A DNA stretch of 64,000 bases from contig VXCM01002511.1 in assembly GCA_014773175.1 (NCBI GenBank), forward strand, positions 39,086 to 103,085, given 5' to 3'. Origin of the DNA: Lucifuga dentata. Its lineage: Eukaryota > Chordata > Actinopteri > Ophidiiformes > Bythitidae. The notes under the pieces were generated by a model that made no database searches, was not told where the DNA came from, and saw only the letters and a list, made by a program, of their open reading frames with translations. Position 1 is the stretch's first letter. Every line of letters starts with the position of its first letter. Of the stretch, positions 1 to 11,867 are shown one piece after another. The translations under genes were made by a program, and so were the position numbers.

Positions 1-96
1 TACATGAAGGTCAGATTGAATATTTGAGATGTGGAATGAGAGTTCTAAGTGAAAGTATGAAGGAGTGGGAAGAGCTGAAAAATTGGAAATTTTGAA

Positions 97-179
97 GAAT
101 TTTCCCATTCATTTTGAATGGGAAAATTCAAAATGCTTGTCAACAGAATTTTCATATTCTGAAAATTCTGTTGACAAGC
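97..179. repeat. Two adjacent hairpins
   Basis: The first hairpin has 14-bp perfect arms at 97-110 and 116-129 with a 5-base loop. The second has 20-bp perfect arms at 135-154 and 160-179, also with a 5-base loop. They are AT-rich and probably part of a dispersed fish MITE that continues to about 350. The family is not identified. Confidence 0.75.
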
Positions 180-928
180 ACCCATGCTGAAAATATTTTG
201 AATAGGATGAAGTTGGTTTGAAGTTTCTAGGTTGGAGTATGCAGAAGTAGCTGAATGCCAAAAAATGGGTGGAATACATGGAATAATAATAATAAAGAGT
301 GAAGAGAACATGGGATTGATTGCTGTGCAATCACCCCAATTAATGCAGCAACACACTGTTTCCCCGGAGCCATGGTCGCCAACATCCTGCTGAAACTCTC
401 ACGTCTGTTGCATGCACTGCCGACCAACCTCTATTCAAAGAATAATAGTTTACGTGGGGATAAACAATACAGCCCTTCAACAATCCAAGCTAACCAAAAT
501 TGATTTTAAAAGACCTTTTAACTTTTTAAATAGCTGTGGAAAATCTGCCTTAATCAGCAGTCCAATTCCTACACTTGGCCGTGGATTACATCGATTCAGC
601 AGAGTCCTCAGCCTCCAGGCTTCAGTATGCCTGCAGGGCTCACAACTAAGGCTTCACAGACAACTTTAATCTGTTTTGGGACCGCTACTCTTTTTTTTCA
701 GGACCGACAGCATTCATCACAACAAACTGGGTAGCCACATGCTTGCGGCTAATTTGCAGTTCACTATGCAACACTGTCCATGTGAATATTTACTCTCCAC
801 ACGCACACCCTTTCCTCTTCCTTCTCACTGTCACTGTTTCCCTTGAGAACTCCCCCTACTGGCCCCACCTGTCTTTAACCCACTCAGCTGCGGGTCCCCC
901 ATTCAGACCATTGCAGCAGACAGATTAG

Positions 929-1640
929 ATGGACCCTGTCCACAGGGTGCTTCAAAACTATAAAACAAACACAAAAAGCAGTTCATCTCTTTCATCCGAC
1001 CCTGTCATGTTCATAGTGGCTCCCGCCACAGGTTTATTTACAGCTTCACCTCTGTCAACTCCATCACGGTCCTGTGGACACAGCACCACACATCCTCCTC
1101 CTCATTACATCATCACAACAAACAGCACGCAAATACAGCCAACCTCCAAACCCCACCCAAATCCTCCCAACCAATCAGAAAACACTGTGTGAAACTTGCT
1201 CTTTTCAACACATGGTCACTAAACAACAAAAGCCTCATCCTCAGTGAATTCATCACTGACAATAACTTTGACATTCTCTGCCTCATCGAAACCTGGCACA
1301 AACCCTGGAATACTTCACACTCAACCAAACTACCTCCAGTGGATACCATTACTTGGATAAAAATACGCTCTGATGGTCGTAGTGGTGGAATTGCCGCCTT
1401 TTACCATCAACATATAAAAAAACCAGCCTGACTACCATCCAAGCCCCATCCTCATTTGAACATCTGACTTTCAAACTCTCTGGTTCCAAACCCCCTGGTC
1501 ATTGCAATAATCTACCCCCCCAATGCAATGATTGACTTTAAAAACACCTTTTTGTTGATAACTTTGAAAATGAACATCATACAGTCAAAATTGCTTTTGA
1601 ACTGAATGCATTTGACTACACACTTCATACAGGCCATGCC
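929..1640 (+). pseudogene. LINE ORF2 endonuclease remnant
   Basis: Translation from about 1,189 reads KLALFNTWSLNNKSLILSEF, then LCLIETW and GRSGGIAAFY. This is the start of the APE-type endonuclease domain of a Jockey-superfamily non-LTR retrotransposon; the Glu of the ETW motif is kept. The frame breaks near 1,430, but a shifted frame continues with FEHLTFKLSG and a degraded IYPP-type segment. No reverse transcriptase follows, so the copy is truncated. It lies on the strand opposite to myo5b, inside its intron 1. A poly-A run follows at 1,686-1,713, but whether it belongs to this element is unclear. Confidence 0.65.
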
Positions 1641-1685
1641 CCTTTCAGCCATTTTGAATATTGGCCAATCCATTTACTCCTGGAC

Positions 1686-1713
<28 letters not shown>
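1686..1713 (+). repeat. Poly-A tract
   Basis: An uninterrupted run of 28 A. It could be a retroposon tail on the plus strand. Confidence 0.85.
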
Positions 1714-1717
<4 letters not shown>

Positions 1718-2427
1718 CATACAATTTTCATATTTTGTGCAATTACGTATTTGTGTCTTTGACTAGAGGCAAAATATGTGAGAACAACACAACAACGTGA
1801 TATTTTCAACTCTTCAGCATTTTGGAAGCGCAAGCTTCAGCAAATTGCAATCACAGGCTGCAGTTCCGCAGGAAATGCATTTGTAGTTATTGTACTTCTT
1901 CTGGACAGATTTTCAGCATACTTCTCGTCCTGCACGATTGGGCCAAGCCCCACATCTTAAACCTCACAATGTGCAACCTGATACAGAGAACGCTGCTATG
2001 ACTTTTCTAACTGATCCAACTGATGGTTTTCGTATTTTATTATATATACATATAGGACATTTTGTTTTAAGAATCTGAGATACCATTCAACATATAGCAT
2101 TTAATGAGTTATTATGGCTTCTATTGTGGCAAAATGCTAAAATAGCTCATAATAACAAATGCTTAAAAATCTGCAATACAATCATGTTGCTCAGCATCGC
2201 AATCACACACATTTTCTTCAGGAAATGTAAATCTAGTTATTATTATTATTACCTTCCTACTCTGGATTATTAACCTCATGGGGACTGGGAGACCTTAAGT
2301 CGCCCTATTTAATGCACAGAGCTAAAATATCCAGAATCTGGGATTTCAATGCTGCAATCCAAACTAGACCTATCAGATGGTTTTATGAAAGCACTATAAT
2401 TTTAATTGCAATGTGCAAAATGTGACA
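1714..2427. other. myo5b intron 1, unassigned
   Basis: AT-rich sequence without a recognisable exon or repeat family. It is interpreted as part of myo5b intron 1 from its position left of the first coding exon. Confidence 0.4.
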
Positions 2428-2520
2428 ATAACTGGGATAGGCTCCAGACCCCCCATGACCCTCAACAGGATAAACAGGTACAGAAAATGGATGGATGGAT
2501 GGATGGATGGATGGATGGAT
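2428..2520 (+). repeat. SINE/LINE 3' tail with (ATGG)n
   Basis: The segment reading 'actgggataggctccag' followed by a C-rich stretch, 'gaccctcaacaggataa' and 'acagaaaatgg' resembles the common 3' tail shared by fish RTE-type LINEs and their SINEs. It runs into an (ATGG)n microsatellite at 2,487-2,520. Confidence 0.6.
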
Positions 2521-2739
2521 ATTACAAAATGTATTCCATTTAGGTATTAAAAATTATGTCATTTTTCTTAACAATCACAGACATAATTATATAATTACAT
2601 AATTATGAGGACGTCAAACTGGAACGGTCTTTTTCTACTGGAAATTATTTTGGGAGAAATGTTTTAGCAATACAACAGATAGAGTGAAAAGACGTGAAAA
2701 GTATGCATTGGAAAAATATTAAAAAGTAAATATAGCCAC

Positions 2740-4140
2740 AATAAGCGGGGTCTAAGCACATGCAACAATAAATGAATGATTCAGCTGTTGCCGAAGTTGT
2801 GTTTGCAGATATTCACCAAGTTTGGTGACAACAGAGTTAATCATTCATGAGCTATCACAGTTTTAGTCAAATAAGCCACGCCCACTTGACTTTGTCAGCC
2901 AACTGCAACAAAATGATAAAGAAAATCAAAAAAGTAAGAAGGTACTTTTTTCCAGCTTGGTTCAGACATTGTATATGCAAGGCTTTGCATCAATGGAGTC
3001 AAAATTGTTGGAGGAGTAGTGAAAAAACAGTTCTGGATAAAAATCAAGATGGCAGAAAATGTAGGCAGGGTAAAGGCTGGACTAAATTGTTGGATGCATA
3101 TAGACCCAAAGAATGACTTATGACTTATAGTACAATAGTTATAGGCCAAAGTGTAAACACGTTTATTATAGCACCACCTTCAGGCCAATCCATGTAATTT
3201 TTTTCCTGAGTAGTGGATGAGATGGTAAACCAGTCTGTTAAGTTTTGGTGCTGTAGCTTTTATGGTGTTTGAGAAAGAAATGCTTAAACCAAAATTTGCA
3301 AAACATTCAAAATGGCGGAAAAACTACCACTTGGAAATGGGCGTGGCTTACATGGATAGATGTGTTTTAGCCCAAGGAATACAGAGAAAAAAGAATTTTG
3401 ATTCTACGATCTGTGGTTTAGAAGTTATTCATGAAAGTTTATTGTGGGTATAGCGGTGGTTATAGCACCCCCATCAGGTCAGCTGATGACTCATTTTATT
3501 CAGATGTCTTTAGTGAACATGTCCACCAAGTTTGGTTACAGTAGAATAATTCTTTCAGGAGATATATGACATTTTATGACATATATGATATGTCATAAAA
3601 TAAGCCACGCCTACAACTTTGTCAGCCTATTGCAGAAAAACGATTAAAAAAAAATATCAAAAAACAAAGTGATAACTTCTTTCCAGCTTGGTCCAGACAT
3701 GCCACATGCAAATTTTGGTAATGACTGAGCCAAAACTGTAGGCCGTGAAAGAAAAATACGGTTTCGGAAATAATTCAAAATGGTGGAAAATCTTCCCAGG
3801 CAGAAATGGGCGTGGCCTATGTGGATAGATGCGTATACATCCAAGGAATTGAAGGAACAAAGAATTTTGATTCTATGACTTACGGTTCAAAAGTTATAGA
3901 CCAATATACGCCAAAATTTTGAATTTGTTTGTTATAGCGCCACCTTCAGTCCAATCGGTTTGGGTTTGATGCCTGAGTAGTGGTGAAGTTTTTGAAGCTA
4001 TGTGCCAAGTTTTGTAGCTCTAGCTTTTACACTTTCTGCTGCCCAGATACTTTTAGCAGAGAAGAAGAATAAAAATAATAATAATAATAATCCTAACAAT
4101 TTCAGGAGGGTTCCCAGCACTTTGTGCTTGAACCCCTAAT
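2740..4140 (+). repeat. Dispersed element with repeated modules
   Basis: Modules recur in the same order: 'caccaagtttggt' (near 2,815 and 3,527), 'aagccacgcc' (2,874 and 3,602), 'ccagcttggt' (2,954 and 3,685), 'aatgggcgtggc' (3,337 and 3,807), and 'gttatagc(g)cacc' (three times). It ends with (AAT)n and a 'gggttcccagcactttgtgcttgaacccctaatta' type terminus whose GGGTTC/GAACCC halves can pair. No coding capacity was seen. I recognise the style from fish genomes but not the family name. Confidence 0.55.
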
Positions 4141-5880
4141 TAAAAAATACTATAATGACAACAGTAAATGATAACATTAACTCTCACTTTACGGCCAGCC
4201 ATGATTTCTCACACACTGAGTTAACATGCTGTTGACTGAAAGTGGGAGAGCAGAACAGACATGACTTTTTCAAGCACAATGAAAGAAAACATGGAAAAAT
4301 ATTTTAAGAATAAGGTGCGTCTATCTCCTGCTCTTTTGTTATGTCTCAATCTTACTTGTGGCAGTCTTTCCACAAATCCTTAGTACACAATGAAGAAAAA
4401 ATAACAATGGTGTCTCATACAAAATTTTCTGAACAATTACAATAAAATCTGAAAAAACAAACAACCAACTACAATATAAACCTCCAGATGTATTTGGAGG
4501 TTTATGATAGTGTACCAATGTTAGCCCTGTAAAAACTAAGAAATTAGGAATGATGTATGGCTGATCTGATCTGTGGTTAGTTTTTATACCCTGCAACTTT
4601 GCCACTAAGTAAATATACAAATTCCTGCCTTGGTATACATTTTAAAATAGCCTGTGGGGACATGTAAAGAGATGTTAAAGATTAATTAAGAGCCAGTTCT
4701 AACAGTAGGAAAAGCCAATGACTTAAAAAATAATAATATTAAATTACACAAATGTTGTGAATTAATTTTAGAATTTAAACATCAGAAAAGAGTTTGATTA
4801 AGGGGGAAATGTAATATTACCTTCTCACAAAAGCCTGAGTCAGGGGAAAAATACAATTTTAAAAAAATCATCAAGGCCCACTACTTTAGAAAGTACTTTG
4901 CTCTTATAAAGTTCAGTGCAAAATTGCATAAAACTCAAGCACACCAGAAACATATTAATTAAAAATCACATTAATTGAAAACATTAGTTTTCATTAGGTA
5001 CATTAGGTAGTTCATTAGGTACGTGCTGATAGCACCTGACACTGACTGGGGAAATGATTCATCAACCAAATAAATCAGCCAATTTATGCTTCAAGGAGAA
5101 TCTCCATGTTTGGTCTGGATAACATCATGGCTGTGTCAAAATAGGTGGGAACGTGTCCAGATGTATTACCTTCATACAAAATGTAAATTTAAATTAGACA
5201 TCCCATAGGTAAAAGGCTCATTGGAGTTAGCCTGTTTCTTTGCCTATGGCATTGCTTCTACTATAACATGCTGTGGCCTCTGATATCTCGTGAGATACAA
5301 ATCCTAAATATTCTTATTATATTAAGAACACAATAATACTTTGACCTTTTTAAAAAGCAAAATAATCTGCTCACCATCTAAACTACCTCATTTCATTTTT
5401 ATTTAAACCTGATTAATTATTGTAAGTTAATAATTTAAACAATGGTGGTCTGAGAAAATTATCATGGGACTAATAACTCATGAACAGTTTCACTGTAAAG
5501 TAAATATACCTGAAATGTGAGCTTCCCTGTAACATGCAACTTTATGGCATGTACCTCTGCCATTCAGAAATATGCCAATATGAAATACTGCCACATACAT
5601 GTTATAATACGGCTCATCTCGACACATATCCCATTCCTCTGATACTTTCGGTATATGTATAAATTAGTCTTCAGCTTTAGTTTGAATATTTTATCTTTTA
5701 AAATTAGCGCTTAATAGAATCTCCCTTCCTGCCGTCTAGTGGGAAGAACGGTGTATCATAAAATCCATTCAGCAAACACGTTATTTCAACAAAACTGTAC
5801 CCACTGCTAGCGAGAAAACGTGTTTAATGTTTTTTAATTTCATTTATTTATTTATTATTATTATTATTTATTTTTTTTTT
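4141..5880. other. myo5b intron 1, no feature seen
   Basis: AT-rich sequence with no splice-bounded exon, repeat family or RNA gene that I can support. The second coding exon of a class V myosin (the ARVWIPDP region) was looked for on the minus strand and not found. Confidence 0.4.
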
Positions 5881-5923
5881 AACAGACAAAATTAGTCAGC
5901 AGGAAAATCAACTCCTCACTCAC

Positions 5924-5950
5924 CTTTGTGTACAACTCGTTCACCGCCAT
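5924..5950 (-). CDS. myo5b: Class V myosin, first coding exon
   Basis: The minus strand reads ATG then nine codons, MAVNELYTK, followed directly by a consensus donor (gtgagtg). The ATG context (ggaggATGG) fits a Kozak site. Class V myosins start almost identically (MYO5A begins MAASELYTK, MYO5B MSVGELYS) and the MYO5A first coding exon also stops after this Lys, so the split point agrees with the family. The motor domain would start in the next exon, which lies beyond the left edge; intron 1 is therefore over 5.9 kb. Myosin Vb is an actin motor that moves Rab11 recycling endosomes to the apical membrane. Paralogue choice rests on the neighbour: human CFAP53 also lies just upstream of MYO5B on the same strand. 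Only nine residues are visible, so myo5a or myo5c cannot be excluded from sequence alone. Confidence 0.75.
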
Positions 5951-6260
5951 CCTCCGTTTCCTCTCTGTACCGAACTACAACGATCGAGTCGTTTCCATTA
6001 AAAATCTCCGGTTAGCGTCTCTCTTCCACACGGGGAAAACTGTGACAACGTTCAGCGACCCACATCTCCTCACAAACCGGCGGAGTTTGCTTCAGTTCGC
6101 TCGGTGTTACCGTCTGGAGTTTCAGAAAGCGACCTGTCCGAAGGCTTTTTCCTGGTTACAGCAGGTGTTTCCGCGGACACTTGCTTTGCGTTGTTCTTAC
6201 GCAAATTTCAATCCAGAGCGAGTAAAATACAGAGAAAAGGTAGTAACATCCACCAGGAAA
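5925..6260 (-). promoter_or_regulatory. CpG-rich promoter and 5' UTR of myo5b
   Basis: In an AT-rich neighbourhood this stretch is locally GC-rich with many CpGs (for example cgatcgagtcg, ccggcggag, ccgcggac). It covers and lies just upstream of the myosin start codon on the minus strand, as expected for a CpG-type housekeeping promoter and 5' UTR. A 120-codon open frame on the other strand (5,928-6,290) falls in the same island and is best explained by its base composition. No TATA box was identified. Confidence 0.55.
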
Positions 6261-6299
6261 GTGATTTTTAACAACATCGCTGACAACTAAAATCCAGAA

Positions 6300-7650
6300 G
6301 GGCCCATGTACTTCCTGAGAGTCCCTGGTTTAATTTCCACACAGGGTTTGAGGGCAGCCAGGTTCCCACTTGCTCACACTCCTACAGGATCATCCAAGTA
6401 TTGCAATATCACCTGGAAACTCACTTCCTGTCATATGTCATTATATCTTGCGTCTTTTAAATAAATAAATACCTAAAAATGCTAATGAAATCCAACATCC
6501 AATATAGTTTTTTCCCCCAAAACCATTAACTGGCTTGAAATAATTCTAATTGGTTCTTCAAGTTTTTAGACCAACAAAAACCTAATTCTGAATTTAAATA
6601 GGATAATACTCAGACATTATTATTATTATTTTTTTTTTTTTAATGAAAACCCATTTTTTTTAAAGTAAAGAATTTCACTTTTGATTCTCTGCAGAATTTT
6701 TCTGTCATATCTTAGACATATACTACCAGGGGGTGCTCCAAGTAGTCATACCACAGTTGAACAATCAGTTTTTATTACTCAGATGTGATAAATGTATTAA
6801 CATCAGAATATCAGGAAAGAATCTTGGATAGAAGTTTTATAAACTTAAAAGTTTTCTACATCTTTAGTAGTTTACCACTTATTCATCCTCGACTCAATAC
6901 TGTTTTTTTCTACTTTAGAAAAAGATTCCAACTGAAATAGATAGTTGACCTGCGCCAGTCCCCTCACAGTCCAACAAGGTCAAAGACACATTTTAAGGAG
7001 ATAAATCTTATCACTGGCATTGTGTAATTGTAGACAGGATGTGGTGATAGTGGAAGATTGCGCCTGTTATACAAAATAGTTCTGTTACTTGAACATTAAC
7101 CTGCAGTAATAACCAGCAATGCTCATTTCTTGTTCATCAATGTCTAAGATATTTGGTGTCAGATACTGGTTGTCATTGCATTTAAGTTGCCATTAAAATT
7201 AAATTTACCTTAGAATAAGGGTTAAAATCACTCATCTTCTTCTTTGGGTTTTCAACTGTAGATCCTCCTTGTGTAATTTATTTGTTAAAGGAAGACTTCC
7301 ATGTTGCAAAATATGTTGTGCTGGATCATATCTGAGTAAATGAGGGAGTTCATCCTAAACAATATCTCAGACTTGTCTGAACAAAAACAATACTCCTACA
7401 CCAGTTAATCTGTCCTCTCCCAAACCACTCCTTCTGTTGGTATGGGGTGTTGACTTAGTTTACCTTCTTATGAAATGGTCCACCATTTTAGGCATTGTCC
7501 TTTTGTCATAATCATGGGGTTAACTGCTAATTCAGCATTTCAACAATATTTTAGATACGCAACATGATATTCTAAGTCCGTTAAATCATTTTCCAAATGA
7601 CTGATTGATTTCCAAATAAATTTCTAAATTATTTTAATTGAGCTTCTAAA
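6300..7650. other. Intergenic, no feature seen
   Basis: AT-rich DNA between the myo5b promoter and the first repeat upstream. Short poly-T runs only. Confidence 0.4.
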
Positions 7651-7769
7651 AGTAACAGTGTGGTGATTTCTGATGATGTACTTTGTGGTGTTCTTGTACT
7701 GACTGCATTAGTTTTCTGTGTGCTTATTTGGTCTGCTCTGTGTCCTTGTTTTTGTAATTATGTAATGCT

Positions 7770-8276
7770 GTGTGTATGGTTAGCCCAGGCACTAGAAGCC
7801 AGGTGCAGCAGGAGGATCGGGCGGTCGGCCCAGGCTCTGGAAGCGAGGTGGAGCAGGTGATTCGGGTGGTTGGCCCAGGTGCTGGAAGCCAGGTGGAGCA
7901 GGAGAGTGATGAGACAAGCCAGGATGAGCAGGACACGACTGATTGGAGCGCTGGAGACCAGGTCAAACAGGTGAACCAGGCGACCAGTTGGATCCTGGGA
8001 AAACAGACAGGACAGGCAGCCCCAGCCAACAGCCAGAGCCCAGGAAACCAGACGGGACTGGTAATTCAGGTGGACCACCTGAACATTGAGAGTCATACAG
8101 GAGGGGAAACAGGTAGTGAGAGAACAGCAGAGTTAGTGAAAGACTTAGGTTCAATATTCATGGCATCAAGCAGGAAACCAGGCAGGACAGGTGGCTCTGA
8201 TGGTCAGTCAGAACCGGTGGAGGGCCGTCAGGGCCAGCAAGGCCTTCTGTGCAGAATCAGGAAAATTATGTTTTAA
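7770..8276 (+). repeat. Low-complexity ORF with 45-bp repeats
   Basis: An open frame of 168 codons starts with three tandem 45-bp units (from about 7,788) that encode 15-residue repeats of the type PGxGSxVEQxxRVVG. A Gln/Gly/Ser-rich stretch without predicted domains, signal peptide or membrane segment follows. The downstream segment has a gggccgtcagggccagcaaggcc motif typical of repeated DNA. No splice sites, neighbours or homologues support a real gene, so I treat it as a minisatellite or transposon fragment that happens to be open. Confidence 0.45.
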
Positions 8277-9846
8277 TAATATCATATTTATTTTAATTAA
8301 TACTGTCTATTTTACAAAGTTCGTTCCCACCAGTTTTGTTATTAACACCATTTCATTGCAGTTAATTTTGTTGACAAAAACTAAAACGAAAAATGTTCGT
8401 TGATGACCATTTTCCCCGGATTAAAACGAAATGAAAACTAAATAAAAATCATTGTAAACAAAACCTAACACTAAATTTACCGCAATTTTCGCCATGAAAT
8501 AAAAACTACAGGAAAACAGGAATTATTAACGAATGGACAAAGAATTTGTATTATTCTGAGCGTATTAAATTTTCATATTTCAGTATAAAACACTGTTATG
8601 ACTGGTGGCAGTATCAGAGGAAACTCACCGTCTTAACGCGACATGTCTCTGCCTCTTGGAAGAAAAAAATATTAAATAACAGACTTATGGAATTATTTTA
8701 TCTATGTGCGCAGCGAAAATAAAACACAGTGCAAACGACTCACCAAGAAAATAACTGGAAAAACACCACAAACCTCTGCCACGCTGAAAGTTACAGGAAG
8801 GTAAGCTAACGAGGCTAACTTTAGCTAACGTCAGGTTAGCTGATTTGCTTGTCTTTTATGTTGACTTAACATTTAAATGGTTTTATTTCATACCTAATGG
8901 TAGTCACATTAAAATTGTATGAGTTTGCCAGCAAATTGACTTTGACGTTATCAGTGTTTCTGGTGTTCTAACTATTCACGTCCGACTGAAAGCAGACAAT
9001 GAAAAGCTACTGCCTGATAGGTAATAACGGCGACATGAAGCTTTGTGAAGCGTTCAGGCTTTCCGGCACACATTACTTGAAGCTTCATATGAATCAATGA
9101 ACACTGCCCTCTAGTGGTAAAACCAATGAATTGCGAATGACCTGGCACATACATACTCCACATTACATCCAGAGTCTCGAAGCTTCATTTGCGGCACAAG
9201 TGAAAATCTTTTGCCTCCCACACAGAAGGTTACTGGTTCAGTTCCCTGATTGCCATCAAATTGTGTGTATGCTCAAGATGTTTGGATTTTGAGGATACAA
9301 TATAATATCCTCATCCTTTATTAATCCTCTGGATTAATAAAAGTTTATCTTATCTTACCTTCGCTTATCTAAATATAATATAATACAATAAAATATAATA
9401 TATAAATTATTAATGTGAAATTTCATAGAAAGGATCTCAATAAATAAAGACAGCCAAAAGTCGTGTATTAAAATAATAAATGGCAATGTTGTTGACAGAC
9501 TGGGGAAAGTCTTAATTTTATATTAACGTTTGTTTGTTTGTGAATTGTCCTGTCATTAGTTTTGTTCTGGTTTATGGTGTGGGGTAAATGGCGCAGTGTG
9601 TCTTGACGCACTAAAGCTGCTTATGAACATGATACGTAGTTGCACCATTGGACAGATGTAATTCAGTGGGTTGGAAAAGAATTGGATGGTGTGCTCATGT
9701 GACTAGTCAACTGTGAAGACAGGATGTGTTCAGGTGCTTATGTGACCGTGTTCTCGTGGTACTTGTGAAACTGATGGGAGAAGATATGAGCAAACATGTA
9801 GTGATTGTGCTTGTGCAACTGTGAGTGTGAGTGTGTGTGAAGGCCA
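8277..9846. other. Intergenic, repeat-like fragments
   Basis: Contains an 'actaaaacgaaatgaaaact' stretch (8,380-8,520) like known fish MITE debris, a run of TTAGC/GCTAA motifs near 8,800-8,850, and a SINE-like box 'ggttactggttcagttccc' near 9,226. No gene was recognised. Confidence 0.35.
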
Positions 9847-10828
9847 TTACAGATTTTTATTCAGAAACAATATCTGTTCAACAGTATGAGGGCTCAGGCG
9901 ATTTCTTGCTGACAATTTCTCCTGCTTTGGAGAAAACCTGTTCACGTGGAACTGCGGCAGTGACAAGGCATTTCACCTTTCCTTGTATGCCCCATTCTTG
10001 CATGAGCAAAGTTTTTACCTCAGCCAAGTTTTCTGCTGTGTGAACCTTTGGAAAAGGCCGCACTCCCAAAAGGGTAGTGCAGAGTTCTTCTTTTTCCTCC
10101 CGCATAATGGCAGGTCACAGCTAAGTAGGCATCCATATGAATGGATGTCCACATGGCAGTTGTGAGGCTGACTGCAACTGCCTTCTGCACATCTGATTTT
10201 GCCTTGTTCTTCATCTCCTCATACTTTTTCTGCACCATGGCCTTCACAGCCTGCCTTGTTGGAAGGACATATGTGGGGTCCAGTTTATGTGCTAAATCCT
10301 TAAATCCCACATCTTCCACAATGGAGAAAGGCTGGGCATCCTTGACAATCATGTTAACCCGTGCATCATCCAGTTCTTGTTTCCTCGTCACTATAAAAAA
10401 AAAAAAAAAAAAAACATTTTTACAATGGAAAGTTCAAAACCAAAGGTGAAATCTCAGAAAAATGTCCTAAAATGCAATGCAACATACCTTGACTAGCTCC
10501 TGCTTGATTGCTACTCGGCTGGGAATTTGCATGCTTGGCACATAAATGCCTCAGCATTGAGGATGTATTATCGTTATATGCCAGCTGCTGAGGTCACAGC
10601 AAGCACTGGATCTGTAAAAGTCATGCGAGGGAAAAGATAATGATAATAACAACACGATTAATAGTAATAGCAACAGTGCTACATACTAGCAAATGTCAGG
10701 TTATAGCATAACAGTTACCCCAAATTCGCTACAATAAAAGATGCTGTTACAGAACTCACCTTATTTGGTGAAATCAAGTCGAAGTGTTCCCACACTTGGG
10801 ATCGAACTCTCTTTGTAGCCGGCTCCAT
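9847..10828 (-). pseudogene. BED-type hAT transposase, internally deleted
   Basis: Three exon-like blocks join in frame. Block 1 (10,828-10,760) encodes 23 residues ending WEHFDLISPNK with donor gtgag. Block 2 (10,611-10,488) carries the BED zinc-finger tail, with SSMLRHLCAKH. Block 3 (from 10,390) reads VTRKQELDDARVNMIVKDAQ and SLTTAMWTSIHMDAYLAVTC. Defects: the second zinc-ligand Cys codon in block 2 is TGA (CLL*), there is a frameshift near 10,085, and the protein jumps from GIQGKVKCLVT straight to REQVFSKAGEIVSKK, so nearly the whole catalytic core is deleted before the C-terminal hAT dimerisation tail. A second frameshift precedes the TAA at 9,847-9,849. This is the ZBED1-like hAT group. 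It cannot make active transposase. Confidence 0.8.
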
Positions 10829-11867
10829 TTTTCTAATCACATACGATATCAACAGCACGCCACTTGTACAACCCACAAAGTTTGCTTGACTCTGAAAACT
10901 TTTATAGGGAAGAGGCGCCTCAGTGGTTCAGACCATTTTGAATCACCCGCCCATTCACTGACGTAATAGCAGCGTTTTCTTCCTCTTCTGGTGTTTTATG
11001 GCGGTTGGAAAACTACGTAAATGCAGCATTACCGCCACCAGCTGGTAAGGAGTGTGAATCTGCATCTCATATTCTATTCTCTCTGTTCTTTGAACGCTGT
11101 AGAGCAGGGCTCTTCTTATGAAGGCCAGATTCTCCACATGTAAAATGTATGGAGGCCAGGGTTGGATTGGGATCCTAATTTTACTGGGTAATTTTTACAA
11201 CAAATAAGTCCACTGTTTCTCCGTGCCAAGAAAATTATAAAAGGAAAAAAAAAAAAGTCTGTTTGCTTACTTTAATTTTGATTAATTTTATATTGTGCAG
11301 TGCAAAGGCCTGGGACCAGCCCTTCCCCTGATGGTCAGTCTGACCCTGATAATCATTTTCAGAGAAATGATCTGATCTTATGTGAACATGGAAAACAACA
11401 CGTAATACTGTGCATCAAAGTAAAATATCAATTCACATATCAAAATGTGAAAAAAAAAAAATCACTTTTGAAACATAGTGAATAAAGTGCATAACCGTGA
11501 GCTGAAAATCCATCCTTCCTTACTTTGTGGTCTGTCAGCGCATCCTCTACAGCAGCTATCATGCATCTGTCTCAGGCTCAGCATCAGGAATGGCTTTTTC
11601 TTTGCTGCTAGAATCCCTGCAACAAGGCTGCTGCAGCACCTCTCTGATTCAGAAATGACCGGATCATGACAGCTTGTCTCTGCTGTTAGGTCCTACACTT
11701 TATGTCGGTGAGCATCCAAGCCTGCTGTAAAATTATTTTCACAGTTCGGGCGCCTGGTCTTAAAGGACCTTCTGAAATTGTATTCTTTAATCACAACTGT
11801 TCCAACATTTACAGATATTTCTCAGCCCACTCATCATTGAACTATTTTCAACATCAACTTTTCTTCT
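10829..11867. other. Intergenic, hAT flank
   Basis: Probable non-coding 5' part of the hAT remnant (to about 11,100), followed by unassigned DNA with a fragment 'ttatattgtgcagtgcaaaggc' (11,290-11,310) shared with the hAT-like element at 34.3 kb. No gene was found. Confidence 0.35.

Noticed and set aside
5928..6290. 120-codon plus-strand frame in the CpG-rich segment
   Set aside because: It is antisense to the myosin V start exon and its 5' flank. GC-rich DNA has few stop codons, and no domain or splice support was found.
7770..8276. 168-codon frame as a host gene
   Set aside because: It is low complexity, built on 45-bp tandem units, with no introns, family match or conserved domain.
10020..10391. 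123-codon minus-strand frame as an intact host ZBED gene
   Set aside because: Upstream BED exon has an in-frame TGA and the frame shifts near 10,085 with a deleted catalytic core. It is a transposon remnant.
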